64,000 nt of DNA. Source: HXMU1420-13 sp024742815. Lineage in GTDB: Bacteria; Bacteroidota; Rhodothermia; Balneolales; Balneolaceae. Shown in pieces: positions 34,281 through 42,337 of this stretch (its first letter is position 1; every line of letters begins with the position of its first letter). Below the pieces are notes generated by a model. The model worked only from the letters and a program-made list of their open reading frames with translations. It searched no databases and was not told the DNA's origin. The stretch lies in contig JANSXX010000003.1 of the NCBI GenBank assembly GCA_024742815.1, positions 62,001 through 126,000 of the forward strand, given 5' to 3'. The position numbers and the translations under genes are program-made.

Positions 34281-34976
34281 TTATTTCACTTCTAAAAGTT
34301 CAATTTTAAAAATTAAAGCATCGTTTGGCATGATCGCTCCACCCGGACGTGGATTCTCTCCGTAAGCCAACTCAGATGGAACATATAATTCATACTCACC
34401 GCCTACCTTCATCAGCTGTAGTCCTTCAATCCAACCGGGAATCATTTGTCCGAGTACATACTCAGCAGGATTTCCACTACCATAGTTTGAGTCAAAAATA
34501 GTTCCGTCGATCAAACGTCCTTCATACATCACAACAACGGTATTTTGTGGTAAGGGTTTAGGTCCGTCACCTTCTTTAAGTACTTTTATTTGTAAACCCG
34601 ATTCAGTTTCAATTACACCGTCTTTTTTTCGATTATTTTCAAAAAATTCCTCGGCCTCTAATCGATTTTCAGTCTTGATCTTATCCTGAATAAATGTATT
34701 AAACTTTTGGAACATAGGGCGCAGCTCACCTTCCGAAATACGGTGTTCATCCCCATTTAACCCATTTAAAAAACCAGCTACATAGGCATCTACATTTACA
34801 TCCGGAAAACCCTGACTGCTTAACCTGCTACCGTTCTGAAAAGCAATCGCATAGCTGGCACTATCTACTAATGAATTCAATGCTGTTTCAGTAGAAAATT
34901 CTTTTTCGGGAGAGGAACAAGCAAATAGGATGAATGAGCTAAGAATGATTGTACTTGATGAATGATAAAAACGCAT
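34281..34976 (-). CDS. FKBP-type peptidyl-prolyl isomerase lipoprotein
   Basis: A lipoprotein signal ending 'FILFACSS' (Cys20) leads to a 231-residue protein. Residues about 30-115 form the helical FkpA-type dimerisation region ('SLVDSASYAIAFQNGSRL'). The C-terminal FKBP domain has 'VVMYEGRLIDGTIFDSNYG', 'PGWIEGLQLMKVGGEYELYVPSELAYGE' and 'ALIFKIELLEVK'. It should help folding of envelope proteins. It is similar in layout to FkpA/Mip. Confidence 0.95.
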   Translation of the reverse strand: MRFYHSSSTIILSSFILFACSSPEKEFSTETALNSLVDSASYAIAFQNGSRLSSQGFPDVNVDAYVAGFLNGLNGDEHRISEGELRPMFQKFNTFIQDKIKTENRLEAEEFFENNRKKDGVIETESGLQIKVLKEGDGPKPLPQNTVVVMYEGRLIDGTIFDSNYGSGNPAEYVLGQMIPGWIEGLQLMKVGGEYELYVPSELAYGENPRPGGAIMPNDALIFKIELLEVK

Positions 34977-35100
34977 GATTAGATTTTTGTTTGTGGATTA
35001 ATTTTAAATCACAAAGATATAAGAATTGTGATAGTAATACACTTTATAAAGGTTCTGTGTATATTCCATGCTGTATTGATTAACAAGCATTTATATTACT

Positions 35101-36726
35101 TTGACGTTTAAAGAATTTGACTTAAATGAGTCGCTACAAATGGGGTTGCAAGATATTGGTTTTACTGAGCCAACTCCCATTCAAGAAAAATCTATTCCAT
35201 TAATTTTATCCGGGCAGGACGTTCTTGGTGCAGCCCAAACCGGCACCGGTAAAACCGGGGCTTTTGTTATCCCAATTCTTAATCAAATTTTATCTGAGCC
35301 AAAGGAAGGGACAAAAGCATTAATTTTATCACCAACTCGTGAACTCGCACAGCAAATTGATGAGCAAATTTTCGCTCTCGGTTATCATACCGGGTTAAGT
35401 TCATCGACCATAATTGGAGGAGAAGATTTTGCGAGACAAGCAGAAGCTATTCGAGCCGGAGTTGATTTGATCGTTGCTACGCCCGGGCGTTTGATCGATC
35501 AAATGAAAGTGCTTGATGTTGATTTTACCAATATCAAATACTTGATTTTGGACGAAGCTGATCGAATGTTAGATATGGGCTTCCTACCGGATGTAAATCA
35601 CATTATAGATAAGTTGCCTAAAGAACGGCAAACCTTATTGTTCTCTGCTACGATGCCAAAAGAGATTCAACATCTTGCTAAAAAGATTCAAAAGAATCCT
35701 GAGCTCATTCAGATTGAGATGTCGAAACCATCGAATAGTGTTGCTCAGCGTGCATATCAGGTAGATGGACGCGAAAAACTGAAATTAACGCAGCGTTTAC
35801 TTGATGAACTTGAGTGGACTTCCTGTATCATTTTCACAGCTACCAAAAGAGGGACCGATCAGCTAGAACGACTTCTATCCAAAAAAGGCATCAATGCCGC
35901 GAGTATTCATGGCGATCGTGATCAGGATGAGCGAACTAAGGCATTGAACAGTTTCAAAAACGGGAAAGTACCTATTATTGTAGCAACAGATGTGTTAGCC
36001 AGGGGAATCGATATCGCCGACGTTTCCTTAATCATCAATTACGATGTTCCGCAAGCTGTTGATGATTACATCCATCGGATCGGGCGAACCGGTAGATATG
36101 ACAAATCCGGGATGGCAGTCACATTAGTAAGTAAAAAAGATGCCAAGTTGTTTAAACCCATCAAGCAAAAAGCAGGAAAAGATCTTGAGATTATTGATGG
36201 GGATGCACTTTTAAAGTCTGAAAGCAGTAGTGATGGCCGTCAGAATGATGCCAAATCATCGAAATCTAAAACGAACAAGAAGAAATCGGATACAAACAAA
36301 AATGAATCTGATAAAAATGTAGAGGCTAAATCTGCTTCCAATTCTAGTTCAAATAAGAAAGGCTCGGCTAACGACATCACTCCCGACTTTTCCAATGCCA
36401 AGACCATCGATGTTTCAAAAAGTGAGCAAGGTGGGTTTGTGATTGAATTGAAGAATAAACCGGCAGACGAAAAGAAACAGGAAGAAAAAACTGTGTCGGT
36501 TAAGTTGCCGAAAAAAGAATCTAAGTCAAATTCTAAGAAAAAGGCAGTTTCAAAAAAATCGAATTCGAAAAAGCAACCAAAACAAAAAGCAGCTAAACAA
36601 AGCAAACAGCCTAAGAAAACAATTGAGTTAAAAACCATCGATAAAGCTGCTGAGCGAAATAAAAACGCACATAAGCCAGCAAAAGGCATTTGGGGATTGA
36701 TAAAAAGCTTTTTGCCGAAATTTTAG
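35101..36726 (+). CDS. DEAD-box RNA helicase (RhlE-like)
   Basis: The start is TTG at 35101; the next ATG would remove the upstream aromatic residue ('MTFKEFDL') that the Q motif needs. Motifs in order are 'GFTEPTPIQ', 'AQTGTGKT' (K51), 'PTRELAQQ', 'TPGRLIDQ', 'DEADRMLDMGF', 'SAT', 'ATDVLARGIDIADV' and 'HRIGRTGR'. The tail from about residue 375 to 541 is long, low-complexity and rich in Lys, Ser and Asn, giving RNA affinity. It acts in ribosome assembly or RNA turnover. Confidence 0.93.
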   Translation: MTFKEFDLNESLQMGLQDIGFTEPTPIQEKSIPLILSGQDVLGAAQTGTGKTGAFVIPILNQILSEPKEGTKALILSPTRELAQQIDEQIFALGYHTGLSSSTIIGGEDFARQAEAIRAGVDLIVATPGRLIDQMKVLDVDFTNIKYLILDEADRMLDMGFLPDVNHIIDKLPKERQTLLFSATMPKEIQHLAKKIQKNPELIQIEMSKPSNSVAQRAYQVDGREKLKLTQRLLDELEWTSCIIFTATKRGTDQLERLLSKKGINAASIHGDRDQDERTKALNSFKNGKVPIIVATDVLARGIDIADVSLIINYDVPQAVDDYIHRIGRTGRYDKSGMAVTLVSKKDAKLFKPIKQKAGKDLEIIDGDALLKSESSSDGRQNDAKSSKSKTNKKKSDTNKNESDKNVEAKSASNSSSNKKGSANDITPDFSNAKTIDVSKSEQGGFVIELKNKPADEKKQEEKTVSVKLPKKESKSNSKKKAVSKKSNSKKQPKQKAAKQSKQPKKTIELKTIDKAAERNKNAHKPAKGIWGLIKSFLPKF

Positions 36727-36787
36727 CAATCCGTTAATCTTGCGGTAATTCTAGGAAAACTTTGAATATTCAACTTACGATAAAAAA

Positions 36788-37966
36788 ATGCGCTTTTTAC
36801 TTTCCTTAATTTTGATGTCTTTTATTCTCACTTCTGTCTCCAAGGCTCAGGAGCTTAAACTAGACACTATTTCTGTTCAGTTACCTTCTTTGGAAAAAAC
36901 CGAGAAATATCCATTGGTTGCTGATGGACCAATCAAAAATGTGATTTTTATTATTGGTGATGGAACAGGTTTAGCACAACTGTATTCTGGTCAACTAAAT
37001 TTGGTAGGTAAAGACGGTCGCTTAGTGGTTCAAAATATGCCGGTTACAGGTTTTTCAATTACCCATGCTGCAAATCGATTAGTTACTGATTCGGCTGCCG
37101 GTGCTACCGCTTATTCTTGCGGTGCAAAAACCAATAATGGAATGATTGCCTATTTACCTGAGGGCGAACACTGCCGAACTATTCTTGAGCTTGCCGAAGC
37201 AAAAGGAAAAAGTACCGGTTTGGTTGCAACATCTACCATAACCCATGCAACACCTGCAAGTTACGCAGCTCATATTGATGCTAGAAGTAAGCAACCAGAA
37301 ATTGCCGAACAATACCTAAACTCAGGAGTTGAAGTTTTTCTAGGTGGTGGGAAAGAGTTTTTTATTCCACAATCTGAAGAGAATAGCTCGAGAAAAGACG
37401 ATCTTAATTTGATTGATGAGTTTACCGCAAATGGATATGAGTTTGTAGAAAACGTAACTACGATGAAAGCATCGGATAGTGAGAAAATTCTAGGCTTGTT
37501 CTCTGCAGCAGGTATGCCATCAGAAAACAGAACTCCAACATTAGCTGAAATGTCACAAAAGGCAATCGATGTGTTATCAACAAATGAAAATGGATTTTTT
37601 CTGATGATTGAAGGTTCTCAGATCGATTGGGCCGGGCACGATAATAACGCTACTTATGCCATGCGTGAGGTGAAAGATTTTGATGCAGCGGTTAAAACCG
37701 CACTCGATTTTGCGGTAGAAGACGGCGAGACGTTAGTGGTAGTTACCGCCGATCATGAAACAGGAGGGATGACCCTGCAATACGGTAATAGTAGTGAAGA
37801 AATGGAAATTGCTTGGAGTACCGGTTACCATACAGGTGTTCCAGTTCCGGTGATGGCTTACGGCCCACATGCTGTTGAATTCACCGGCTGGCACGATAAT
37901 ACTGAAATTGGAATATTAGTTGCCCAATTGGCTGGGGTAGGAACTCTTCCTCAAATCATCGAATAA
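36788..37966 (+). CDS. Periplasmic alkaline phosphatase
   Basis: A signal peptide (to about A20) is followed by 'VIFIIGDGTGLAQ' with metal ligand D58, the nucleophile motif D101-S102-A103 in 'VTDSAAGATAYSCG', 'HATPASYAAH', 'IEGSQIDWAGHDNNA' and 'VVTADHETGGMT'. The 392 residues fit the PhoA/PhoK superfamily. It releases phosphate from organic esters outside the inner membrane. The last 11 bases overlap the end of the convergent gene. No Pho box could be recognised. Confidence 0.93.
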   Translation: MRFLLSLILMSFILTSVSKAQELKLDTISVQLPSLEKTEKYPLVADGPIKNVIFIIGDGTGLAQLYSGQLNLVGKDGRLVVQNMPVTGFSITHAANRLVTDSAAGATAYSCGAKTNNGMIAYLPEGEHCRTILELAEAKGKSTGLVATSTITHATPASYAAHIDARSKQPEIAEQYLNSGVEVFLGGGKEFFIPQSEENSSRKDDLNLIDEFTANGYEFVENVTTMKASDSEKILGLFSAAGMPSENRTPTLAEMSQKAIDVLSTNENGFFLMIEGSQIDWAGHDNNATYAMREVKDFDAAVKTALDFAVEDGETLVVVTADHETGGMTLQYGNSSEEMEIAWSTGYHTGVPVPVMAYGPHAVEFTGWHDNTEIGILVAQLAGVGTLPQIIE

Positions 37967-39173
37967 TTTTTGTTTTGATTCTGGGCCGATCGGTTGAAAC
38001 GTCGGTCCAGGCTAGTATTTTCGATTTACCGATGACTTCTAATTGTGGAAATCCGCCGCTTCTTGATACAGATACTTGATCTACAATCTGCAGCGACCTT
38101 CGTTTTCCATATTCATCAAAAGAAGCAATTTTAAGAACAGCAGAATCGTCGCTTCTGCTCATCCAAGTTACCCATATTACGTTATCCGATGTAATGGCTA
38201 CATCCACTCGGCCTAGTGGCGTTTCCGCTTCCAGCTCCTGAATTTGATGCCATGATTCCCCTAAATTAGTTGATGTGCGCAATTTTACTTTTGCCGTATC
38301 ATTCGCTCCGGTGAACCAAGCTAAGGCCACTAACTTATCATTTGCAGCTAATACCGGACCATTAACAGGACATGCAGCTATCTTCCAATTATCATTGCTT
38401 ATATTTTTTCCTTCCGTCCATTTACCGGTTTCGAGATTCATAGTTGATACATAAATATCTCTAATTTCCTCTGCACTTCTATTCCGGTAAGCTGCAATTA
38501 AGGTATTATTTGTATTTACCAATGTGGTTCCACAACATTCACAAACCGATTGATCTATAACTTGGTCTGATACCGGCTTATTTGGCGTAATCACTGCCCC
38601 TCTCAACGTCATAGCATGATCTAGATTCGTTTCCTGTTCACCTGAAACGTGACCATGGCCACTTTTCATATTTCTACCATCCAGCCAAATTGCATAAAAT
38701 GAATCCTCGCTGATAGGTTGCATGCTTACAAAACCATGCTCGGTTGGGGTATTGTCGGTGTGTGGTGTAAGGGGATCAGAAAAAGCACTCCCATTGTAGG
38801 TAGCAATGGCAACGTCATAAGAATAAGTTCCGCCGGGTTTTTTTTGAAGCCAATGAGATGCCATTGGTTTGCCATTTTGCGCAATAATCGAGGGGAAATC
38901 AGCCCAATTCACAAACCATGAATCTGAGGAAGAAATGAGCATTGGCTCGGTCCAACGTTCTCCATTGTATTTGGCATAATAAAGAAAGGTGGTGTCACTC
39001 ACAGTTTCCATCCAACTCATAAACACAGTTTCGGTGTTATCCGTAAATAATCGAGGATATTTGCCGTGCTCACTGGCTGGATTTTCTATTTCGATTTCTT
39101 GTGGAGATGACGAACAATGAATTAAAAGTAGACTTGATATCAGTACCAACAGAATGTTAAGAGATCTGTTCAT
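37956..39173 (-). CDS. BNR/sialidase-like beta-propeller lipoprotein with CxCC motif
   Basis: Starting at the ATG 39171-39173, the protein has 405 residues and a lipoprotein signal ending 'LLIHCSSS'. The body has repeated 'GKYPRLF..TETVFMSWME' and 'GESWHQI' strands like BNR/Asp-box propellers, without a recognisable full sialidase active site. An unusual 'SVCECCGTTLV' motif sits in the middle, and three close cysteines suggest metal or disulfide use. It overlaps the upstream membrane gene by 17 bases and the convergent phosphatase by 11. The function is unknown. Confidence 0.75.
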   Translation of the reverse strand: MNRSLNILLVLISSLLLIHCSSSPQEIEIENPASEHGKYPRLFTDNTETVFMSWMETVSDTTFLYYAKYNGERWTEPMLISSSDSWFVNWADFPSIIAQNGKPMASHWLQKKPGGTYSYDVAIATYNGSAFSDPLTPHTDNTPTEHGFVSMQPISEDSFYAIWLDGRNMKSGHGHVSGEQETNLDHAMTLRGAVITPNKPVSDQVIDQSVCECCGTTLVNTNNTLIAAYRNRSAEEIRDIYVSTMNLETGKWTEGKNISNDNWKIAACPVNGPVLAANDKLVALAWFTGANDTAKVKLRTSTNLGESWHQIQELEAETPLGRVDVAITSDNVIWVTWMSRSDDSAVLKIASFDEYGKRRSLQIVDQVSVSRSGGFPQLEVIGKSKILAWTDVSTDRPRIKTKIIR

Positions 39174-39546
39174 CGATTTTTTGTTTAGTTTTGAAAGCAA
39201 GCAAAATTGCAACGGCATGCATAGAAATTAAAATCAAACTGAATAAAAATTCAGGTTCAGGATTAGCAAAATACTCACTCACTCTCCAAACGATCATCAA
39301 TATTAGTAAAAGTAGGAAGTTTGAGAAATGCTTAGAATTTAGAATTGTGGCATTAAGCATGCCTGCAATCCAACTAGAAATTAGTATGGTAACAGCGAAA
39401 ATTACCACCCATTGCCATCCCGGTAGTGCTCCGGTTCCATAGAATGTGAATTCAGTTTGTTGGTAAATAATGATGACTATCCGAACAAATAATTCACAAA
39501 AAACAGCGAAGAGAAATGTTCCTAAGAGCGTAATTAATCGTTTCAA
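39157..39546 (-). CDS. Small integral membrane protein, unknown
   Basis: This 129-residue protein has about four hydrophobic helices (near 5-27, 47-69, 77-90 and 101-118) and short loops. I do not recognise a family. Its end overlaps the start of the propeller lipoprotein gene by 17 bases, so they are co-translated and may work together. A start at 39546 leaves 90 bp to the divergent DUF4920 gene. Confidence 0.7.
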   Translation of the reverse strand: MKRLITLLGTFLFAVFCELFVRIVIIIYQQTEFTFYGTGALPGWQWVVIFAVTILISSWIAGMLNATILNSKHFSNFLLLLILMIVWRVSEYFANPEPEFLFSLILISMHAVAILLAFKTKQKIDEQIS

Positions 39547-39635
39547 TAAAATCCTTTTCCCTTTTTTTGAATTTGTTGATGTTCAACCCAAAATTGGACT
39601 GAATTCTTTCTTATTTTAGACCAAAAAATACTGCT

Positions 39636-40127
39636 ATGCGATCATTAGTTATAATTCTTTTTGTTCTTTTACCTTTTACAAATATCAATGCACAGGATGA
39701 AGTCATTAGACTATCTGAGCCGGTTACTAGTACCGAACAATATGAAACATTTGGTACAGTGTTGAAGCTAGGCAATGATGAAACTATAATCTCACTAGAT
39801 GAAGCAATTAAGCAAAGTGGGAGTGATCAGGAGTTTATCATCAAAGCAAATGTGAAACAGGTTTGCGCAAAAAAAGGCTGTTTCTTTATTGCTGAGGGAG
39901 AGTCGGCGGAGGCTAGAGTATCTTTCATAGATTATTCCTTCTTTATTCCAACCAATTCAACCGGAAAAGAAGTGTTGTTTAAAGGGAAGATCGAAGAAAA
40001 GATTCTTTCTACCGAACAAGCTAAACACTACGCAGAGGATGCAGGTGAAGATCCTGAGCTGATCACCAAAGAGCAAAAAGAATACGCGATTGTTGCAAGC
40101 AGTGTTCGTATACCAAAAACTAAATAA
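39636..40127 (+). CDS. DUF4920 exported protein
   Basis: A signal peptide of about 20 residues (ends 'INAQ') precedes a beta-rich domain of about 140 residues. The 'FIIKANVKQVCAKKGCFFI' segment with its C-x4-C pair is characteristic of DUF4920, found mainly in Bacteroidota. The family resembles OB-like folds with a possible role in redox or metal handling, but no function is established. It is followed four bases later by the metallopeptidase-like gene. Confidence 0.8.
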   Translation: MRSLVIILFVLLPFTNINAQDEVIRLSEPVTSTEQYETFGTVLKLGNDETIISLDEAIKQSGSDQEFIIKANVKQVCAKKGCFFIAEGESAEARVSFIDYSFFIPTNSTGKEVLFKGKIEEKILSTEQAKHYAEDAGEDPELITKEQKEYAIVASSVRIPKTK

Positions 40128-40130
40128 TTT

Positions 40131-40622
40131 ATGCCAGAGAACGATTTTTTAGCACCAGAAGAGACTACATCAAGCGACAAACAGTTAATGGAATCGCCCG
40201 AAATAGAGGCGATAGCTCAAAAAGTAATAAAAGACTACAAATTAGAATTCGGACCTGCAGAAATTGGCTATTTTCTTGTTTACCCGCACATCAGTAAACA
40301 AAAAGCAGCTAAATGCATGAAAGCCACCCGTGAGGTAAAGTACTATTCAGGTAATGATTATTTAGTGGAAGTATCCGGAGAGCTTTGGGATATGCTGGAT
40401 ACCAAAACCAAAGAAATGATGATCTATCATCAACTACTCCATTTGGATCCTACTTTTAAGTCCAAAACTCAAGAGTGGAAAATGAATCTAAGAAAGCCTG
40501 ATTTCGCTGATTTTTACGCCATTAATGACAAGTTTGGCAACGAGTGGTATAAAACTATACAGGCTACTGCTTCTTCTTTATACGATTTAGATCCTAAACA
40601 GGAAAGCAAAGTTTCGCTCTAA
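40131..40622 (+). CDS. Putative metallopeptidase-fold protein with HQxxH
   Basis: This 163-residue cytosolic protein resembles phage-type putative metallopeptidases in layout: an N-terminal helix, 'WDMLDTKTKEMMIYHQLLHLDP', then 'LRKPDFADFYAINDKFG'. The normal zinc motif HExxH here reads H-Q-L-L-H. The replaced glutamate would remove the catalytic base, so it may bind metal without cleaving or be a false resemblance. It lies four bases after the DUF4920 gene and converges with the SUI1 gene, whose end is adjacent. Confidence 0.6.
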   Translation: MPENDFLAPEETTSSDKQLMESPEIEAIAQKVIKDYKLEFGPAEIGYFLVYPHISKQKAAKCMKATREVKYYSGNDYLVEVSGELWDMLDTKTKEMMIYHQLLHLDPTFKSKTQEWKMNLRKPDFADFYAINDKFGNEWYKTIQATASSLYDLDPKQESKVSL

Positions 40623-40847
40623 CTATTGAACCGTATAGCCTTCGGCTTCAAGCAGTTTACTTACCTTGGGAAGGTGATTACCTTGGATTTCAATCACTTT
40701 CCCTTTTATAGTTCCACCGGTACCTAACTGTGATTTAATCTTCTTGGTTAGTTTTTCTATCACCTGTGGATTGTGCGTAATTCCACGAATAACGGTTACT
40801 TGTTTTCCTCGTCTACCACCGGTTTCCAGTGTTACTTTAACTTTCAT
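40623..40847 (-). CDS. SUI1/YciH-type translation factor
   Basis: The 74 residues form a complete SUI1 (eIF1-like) domain, with 'VTLETGGRRGKQVTVIRGI', 'KKIKSQLGTGGTIKG' and 'IEIQGNH...V..LL...GY'. Bacterial YciH is thought to monitor initiation, mainly with non-canonical starts or in stress. It is shorter than E. coli YciH (about 108), lacking the N-terminal part. It starts immediately after the MATE transporter stop, so both are in one transcript. Confidence 0.88.
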   Translation of the reverse strand: MKVKVTLETGGRRGKQVTVIRGITHNPQVIEKLTKKIKSQLGTGGTIKGKVIEIQGNHLPKVSKLLEAEGYTVQ

Positions 40848-42251
40848 TTATACATTAACTTTTTTCCAATTTCCTTTACGGAAGATAAGAAAGCCAATTA
40901 CACCAAGTAAGGTTTCTGCAACAACTATAGCATAAAACACACCATCTTGTTTAAAACCGAATTCTATTGCAAGCAGATAGGCTAATGGTATTTCGATCAG
41001 CCAAAAACAGATAAAATTGATAATAGTAGGGGTGGTGGTGTCTCCGGCTCCGTTGAACGCTTGTATGATTATCATGCCAAATGCATAAGCCAGATAACCA
41101 TAGCTTATAATTCGAAGACATTGTGCACCGATACGGATAATCTCCGGATCTGTTGAGAAGATTGCAATCAGCCATTCCGCAAATATGTAAAACGTGATAC
41201 CTACTAGTGCTAGAAATACCATGTTAACGCCTGCGGCGGTCCAAACAGATTTTTCTGCTCGTTCCGGTTTATTCGCGCCTAGATTTTGTCCAACTAAAGT
41301 AGCTGCTGCATTACTCATACCCCAAGATGGAAGTATTGAAAAAATAAATATGCGAATTGCGATAGTGTAACCTGCAACAGTTATACTTCCAAATTCAGCC
41401 AATATTCGAACCAATCCAATCCAGCTGGAGGTTGCGATGATAAATTGCCCAATTCCACCCAAACTCAAACGAATAAGTCGTTTCATGATATCCCACTGAA
41501 CAACCAATGTTTCTTTTATGATGGATACTCGGGTTTGATTTTTCGATAGGAGATATAATTGATACAGAACCCCAATACCACGCCCAATAACTGTGGCAAT
41601 TGCTGCTCCTTTTACTCCAAATGCAGGAATAAAGCCGATTCCAAAAATAAGTATGGGATCCAGGATAATGTTTAATCCATTTGCCAGCCAAAGCACCCGC
41701 ATAGATATAGCGGCATCTCCTGCTCCTCTGAAAATTGCGTTAATCACAAAGAGTAACATGATCACAACATTACCACCAATCATGATGGAAGTGTAAGCGT
41801 ACATTGTTTCAACAATCACAGGTTCTGCCCCCATCAATCGTAGTAAATCTTTGGCGTAAAAGATGCCTATCAAACTGATAGGAAGTGAAACAAGAAAACC
41901 TACAATGATTGCCTGCACCGCGGATTTTGAGGCACCTATCTTATCTTTTTCACCAATTCGACGAGCAACCATTGCAGTAGTTCCCATCGAAAGACCAATC
42001 CCAATCGCATAAACGATGGTGATTAATGATTCTGTGATTCCAACTGTAGCTACTGCATCGGCTCCCAATCTTGAAACGAAAAAGATATCGACGATGGCGA
42101 ATACTGATTCCATTGCCATTTCCAGTACCATAGGAATGGAAAGGAGTAGGATAGCGCGGCCAAGCTTTCCTTCGGTAAAGTCCTGATCATTTCCTGCAAT
42201 GGAAGCCTTAATATCGGCCCAAAGAGTAGTTTCTGTATTTGTGGTAGGCAA
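40848..42251 (-). CDS. MATE family efflux transporter
   Basis: This 467-residue protein has about 12 hydrophobic helices in two similar halves. 'LGRAILLLSIPMVLEMAMESVFAIVDIFFVSRLGADAVA' is the characteristic N-terminal MATE segment, and 'NAIFRGAGDA' and 'QAFNGAGDTTTP' mark equivalent positions of the two halves. It exports drugs or metabolites in exchange for H+ or Na+. The substrate is unknown. It directly precedes the SUI1 gene. Confidence 0.94.
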   Translation of the reverse strand: MPTTNTETTLWADIKASIAGNDQDFTEGKLGRAILLLSIPMVLEMAMESVFAIVDIFFVSRLGADAVATVGITESLITIVYAIGIGLSMGTTAMVARRIGEKDKIGASKSAVQAIIVGFLVSLPISLIGIFYAKDLLRLMGAEPVIVETMYAYTSIMIGGNVVIMLLFVINAIFRGAGDAAISMRVLWLANGLNIILDPILIFGIGFIPAFGVKGAAIATVIGRGIGVLYQLYLLSKNQTRVSIIKETLVVQWDIMKRLIRLSLGGIGQFIIATSSWIGLVRILAEFGSITVAGYTIAIRIFIFSILPSWGMSNAAATLVGQNLGANKPERAEKSVWTAAGVNMVFLALVGITFYIFAEWLIAIFSTDPEIIRIGAQCLRIISYGYLAYAFGMIIIQAFNGAGDTTTPTIINFICFWLIEIPLAYLLAIEFGFKQDGVFYAIVVAETLLGVIGFLIFRKGNWKKVNV

Positions 42252-42290
42252 CTAGATTTTAAAGTGAGATTACTGAAAATGAATTAAACA

Positions 42291-42323
42291 AAAAAAAGTG
42301 CTAACCATTTGGCCAGCACTTTT
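42291..42323 (-). terminator. Terminator of the Ig-like lipoprotein gene
   Basis: AAGTGCT (42296-42302) pairs with AGCACTT (42315-42321), with extra pairs inside after a two-base mismatch. On the minus strand it runs into a long T tract, 15 bases past the gene's stop. Confidence 0.8.
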
Positions 42324-42337
42324 AAATCTGTTTGTTG

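Noticed and set aside
36240..36689. A long open frame on the minus strand opposite the helicase tail
   Set aside because: It mirrors the Lys/Ser-rich low-complexity tail of the DEAD-box gene; the translation is Phe/Leu/Ser-rich and shows no domain.
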